A stretch of 5,825 nucleotides of DNA from Candidatus Woesearchaeota archaeon (GTDB lineage Archaea; Nanobdellota; Nanobdellia; Woesearchaeales; WAPJ01): assembly GCA_015520785.1 (NCBI GenBank), contig WAPJ01000113.1:1-5825 (forward strand). Direction: 5' to 3'. Shown piece after piece: positions 4,566 to 5,825 of the stretch. The stretch's first letter is position 1; each line of letters begins with the position of its first letter. A model generated the notes under the pieces. It did not search any database, was not told the DNA's origin, and worked only from the letters and a program-made list of their open reading frames with translations. The position numbers and the translations under genes were made by a program.

Positions 4566-5825
4566 TTATGTCCATTCCACACTCTCGCTGCTTTCTCCAC
4601 GCGTTTTCTTCTCGTTGAGAATATCGGTGAAGAGGGGTGCTTTGAAGGGGAGGGCCATACGGGTGAAGATGCTCGTGATAAAACCCTCTCCCTTCTCGAG
4701 GCTGGCAATGGCATGGTCGAGGCTGCGAATATCCTGCGGCGCGTTTTCTATCACGGCTTGCCGTTCGCCGGCCATTTCAAGGCCGAGGATGATCTTCGTA
4801 TTCATATTCGCGAGCACATCACGCTGGAGTTGGCTTGGCATCTGGGTTACGGCGATGAGTCCGATGCCGAACTTGCGGCCTTCACGCGCGATGCGTTCAA
4901 ACACATTCCCACTCGCGAGACGCTTGCCGAGGACGCGGGGTGCTTCCTCAATGAGGAGGCTGACAACGGGGAGGTATTCATCCTCACGCTGCCAGGTGAA
5001 GATTCTCGTTGCGAGAATACTCATGGCAAGCAGTTCGCTACTCCCCTTCAAGCGGCTCGTGTCAATGATCAGCACGCCACCCTCGCGGAGTTTCCCCTTG
5101 AGATGGGGGAGGATGCTTTCCTCCATGCTGAAGATACTGTCACGCGCGAAGCGGAAACCTGTATCCTTCATTTGAATGCCGAGCGCCTGGCCGAGCCGGC
5201 GGCGGAGGACGAGGAGTGTGGCTTCATGCACGCCCTGCACGCGGCCTTCAAGGAGTGCGAGAAGCCAGTCCCGCCCATGCTGCCGCCATGCCTGGTGGAG
5301 GGCTTCGAGCTGCGCGTCACTCCACTCGTACACGCCCAGCAGGTGTTCAGGCTCAATATCCCTGAGCGCGAAGCGTAAGCGTAAACCCCCGGGGGGTGGG
5401 CTTGGCGAGTAGTATGTGACGGGACCGATATCCTTGAGGCCTGGCATGCTCCGCCCATAATATTCGTCGTGCGCGTCGAAGACGATAATGCTTGCCTCGT
5501 CCTGTTCGAGGAGGTTGCTGAGGAGGCTTTTGAGGAGGTTGCTCTTCCCCTTTCCCGTCTGCGCGGCGACAAGAACATGATGGGATAAGACTTCCCGGAG
5601 GGGGAGTCGTATGGGAATGTTCAGCACGCGGCTGCCCGAGCGGAGGAAGCCCGGCTGGAATGCGCCCTCCTCCTCTTGGAGCCAGGCGAAGTCTGCCTCG
5701 GTCACGCGGCGGACAGGGCTGAGGGCGAGGGGTATGCGGCGGACCATGCTTGCCATGCCCTTGCGAATGGTGAGGAGGGGTGTGAGATAGGCTAAGGCGT
5801 AGCTGCGGACGGCCTCGTCAAACAC
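4566..5825 (-). CDS. HerA-like hexameric ATPase (DUF87, FtsK/HerA superfamily), 5' end at or beyond window edge
   Basis: The 419 codons in the window read to a TAA at 4566-4568. The first codon at the edge is GTG, but the window stops there, so a longer N-terminus, including a HAS-barrel, may be missing. The ATPase core is clear: Walker A AQTGKGKS (88-95), a FDAHDEY motif (116-122) matching the DPHGEY-type motif of HerA proteins, Walker B LLIEEA (290-295), and then the conserved block REGRKFGIGLIAVTQMP (314-330) with the arginine-rich turn and the sensor Gln328. Family knowledge: HerA forms hexameric rings that translocate DNA, usually with the nuclease NurA in end resection beside Mre11-Rad50; related DUF87 ATPases also serve conjugation and defence. 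No nuclease partner is in the window, so the specific role is open. The first Walker A Gly is Ala, a tolerated variant in this family. The tail (404-419) is charged and Ser/Glu-rich. The gene is separated by 73 nt from the lipoprotein gene, which has its own promoter. Confidence 0.88.
   Translation of the reverse strand: MFDEAVRSYALAYLTPLLTIRKGMASMVRRIPLALSPVRRVTEADFAWLQEEEGAFQPGFLRSGSRVLNIPIRLPLREVLSHHVLVAAQTGKGKSNLLKSLLSNLLEQDEASIIVFDAHDEYYGRSMPGLKDIGPVTYYSPSPPPGGLRLRFALRDIEPEHLLGVYEWSDAQLEALHQAWRQHGRDWLLALLEGRVQGVHEATLLVLRRRLGQALGIQMKDTGFRFARDSIFSMEESILPHLKGKLREGGVLIIDTSRLKGSSELLAMSILATRIFTWQREDEYLPVVSLLIEEAPRVLGKRLASGNVFERIAREGRKFGIGLIAVTQMPSQLQRDVLANMNTKIILGLEMAGERQAVIENAPQDIRSLDHAIASLEKGEGFITSIFTRMALPFKAPLFTDILNEKKTRGESSESVEWT

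Noticed and set aside
3680..4618. Plus-strand frame of 312 codons
   Set aside because: It lies antisense to the EF-hand lipoprotein, whose lipobox, EF-hand and promoter support the minus strand. The open frame follows from codon bias.
4548..5378. Plus-strand frame of 276 codons
   Set aside because: It is antisense to the HerA-like ATPase with intact Walker motifs.

Overview
The window carries five genes, all on the minus strand, so transcription runs from high to low coordinates. The best guess for the source is an archaeon, perhaps an uncultivated DPANN-type lineage. Three things point that way. A HerA/DUF87-type hexameric ATPase is present. Two genes have AT-rich boxes centred about 26 nt before the start codon and no Shine-Dalgarno sequence, which is the layout of archaeal TATA-driven leaderless transcripts. 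A small secreted cysteine-rich protein carries a CGDGxCNxGETC-type motif that I recall as common in surface proteins of such lineages. The assignment is an inference: HerA-like ATPases also occur in bacteria, and the lipobox on one protein would be at home in either domain.

In transcription order: (1) 5825-4566, a HerA-like ATPase whose 5' end runs off or abuts the right edge. (2) 4492-2912, a 526-aa exported, probably lipid-anchored protein with a small beta-rich N-terminal domain, a complete EF-hand calcium loop and a large unrecognised body. (3) 2866-2297, a 189-aa membrane-anchored protein with 30 cysteines. (4) 2279-1650, a 209-aa single-pass membrane protein with five N-glycosylation sequons. 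(5) 1615-248, a complete phosphomannomutase/phosphoglucomutase. Positions 1-247 hold no confident gene. They contain a probable terminator for the mutase (palindrome plus pyrimidine tract on the minus strand), an opposing pyrimidine tract on the plus strand, and a plus-strand frame open from the left edge that could be the tail of a converging gene.

The middle three genes look like a cell-surface block: each has a hydrophobic N-terminus followed by an extracellular-type body (EF-hand, disulfide-rich knot, sequons). The downstream mutase makes hexose-1-phosphates that feed nucleotide sugars and hence surface glycans, so a shared surface or glycosylation theme is plausible but unproven. Genes 3 and 4 are 17 nt apart and genes 4 and 5 are 34 nt apart, consistent with one transcript. 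The lipoprotein gene and the cysteine-rich gene each appear to have their own promoter. I see no tRNA, rRNA, CRISPR array or insertion sequence.
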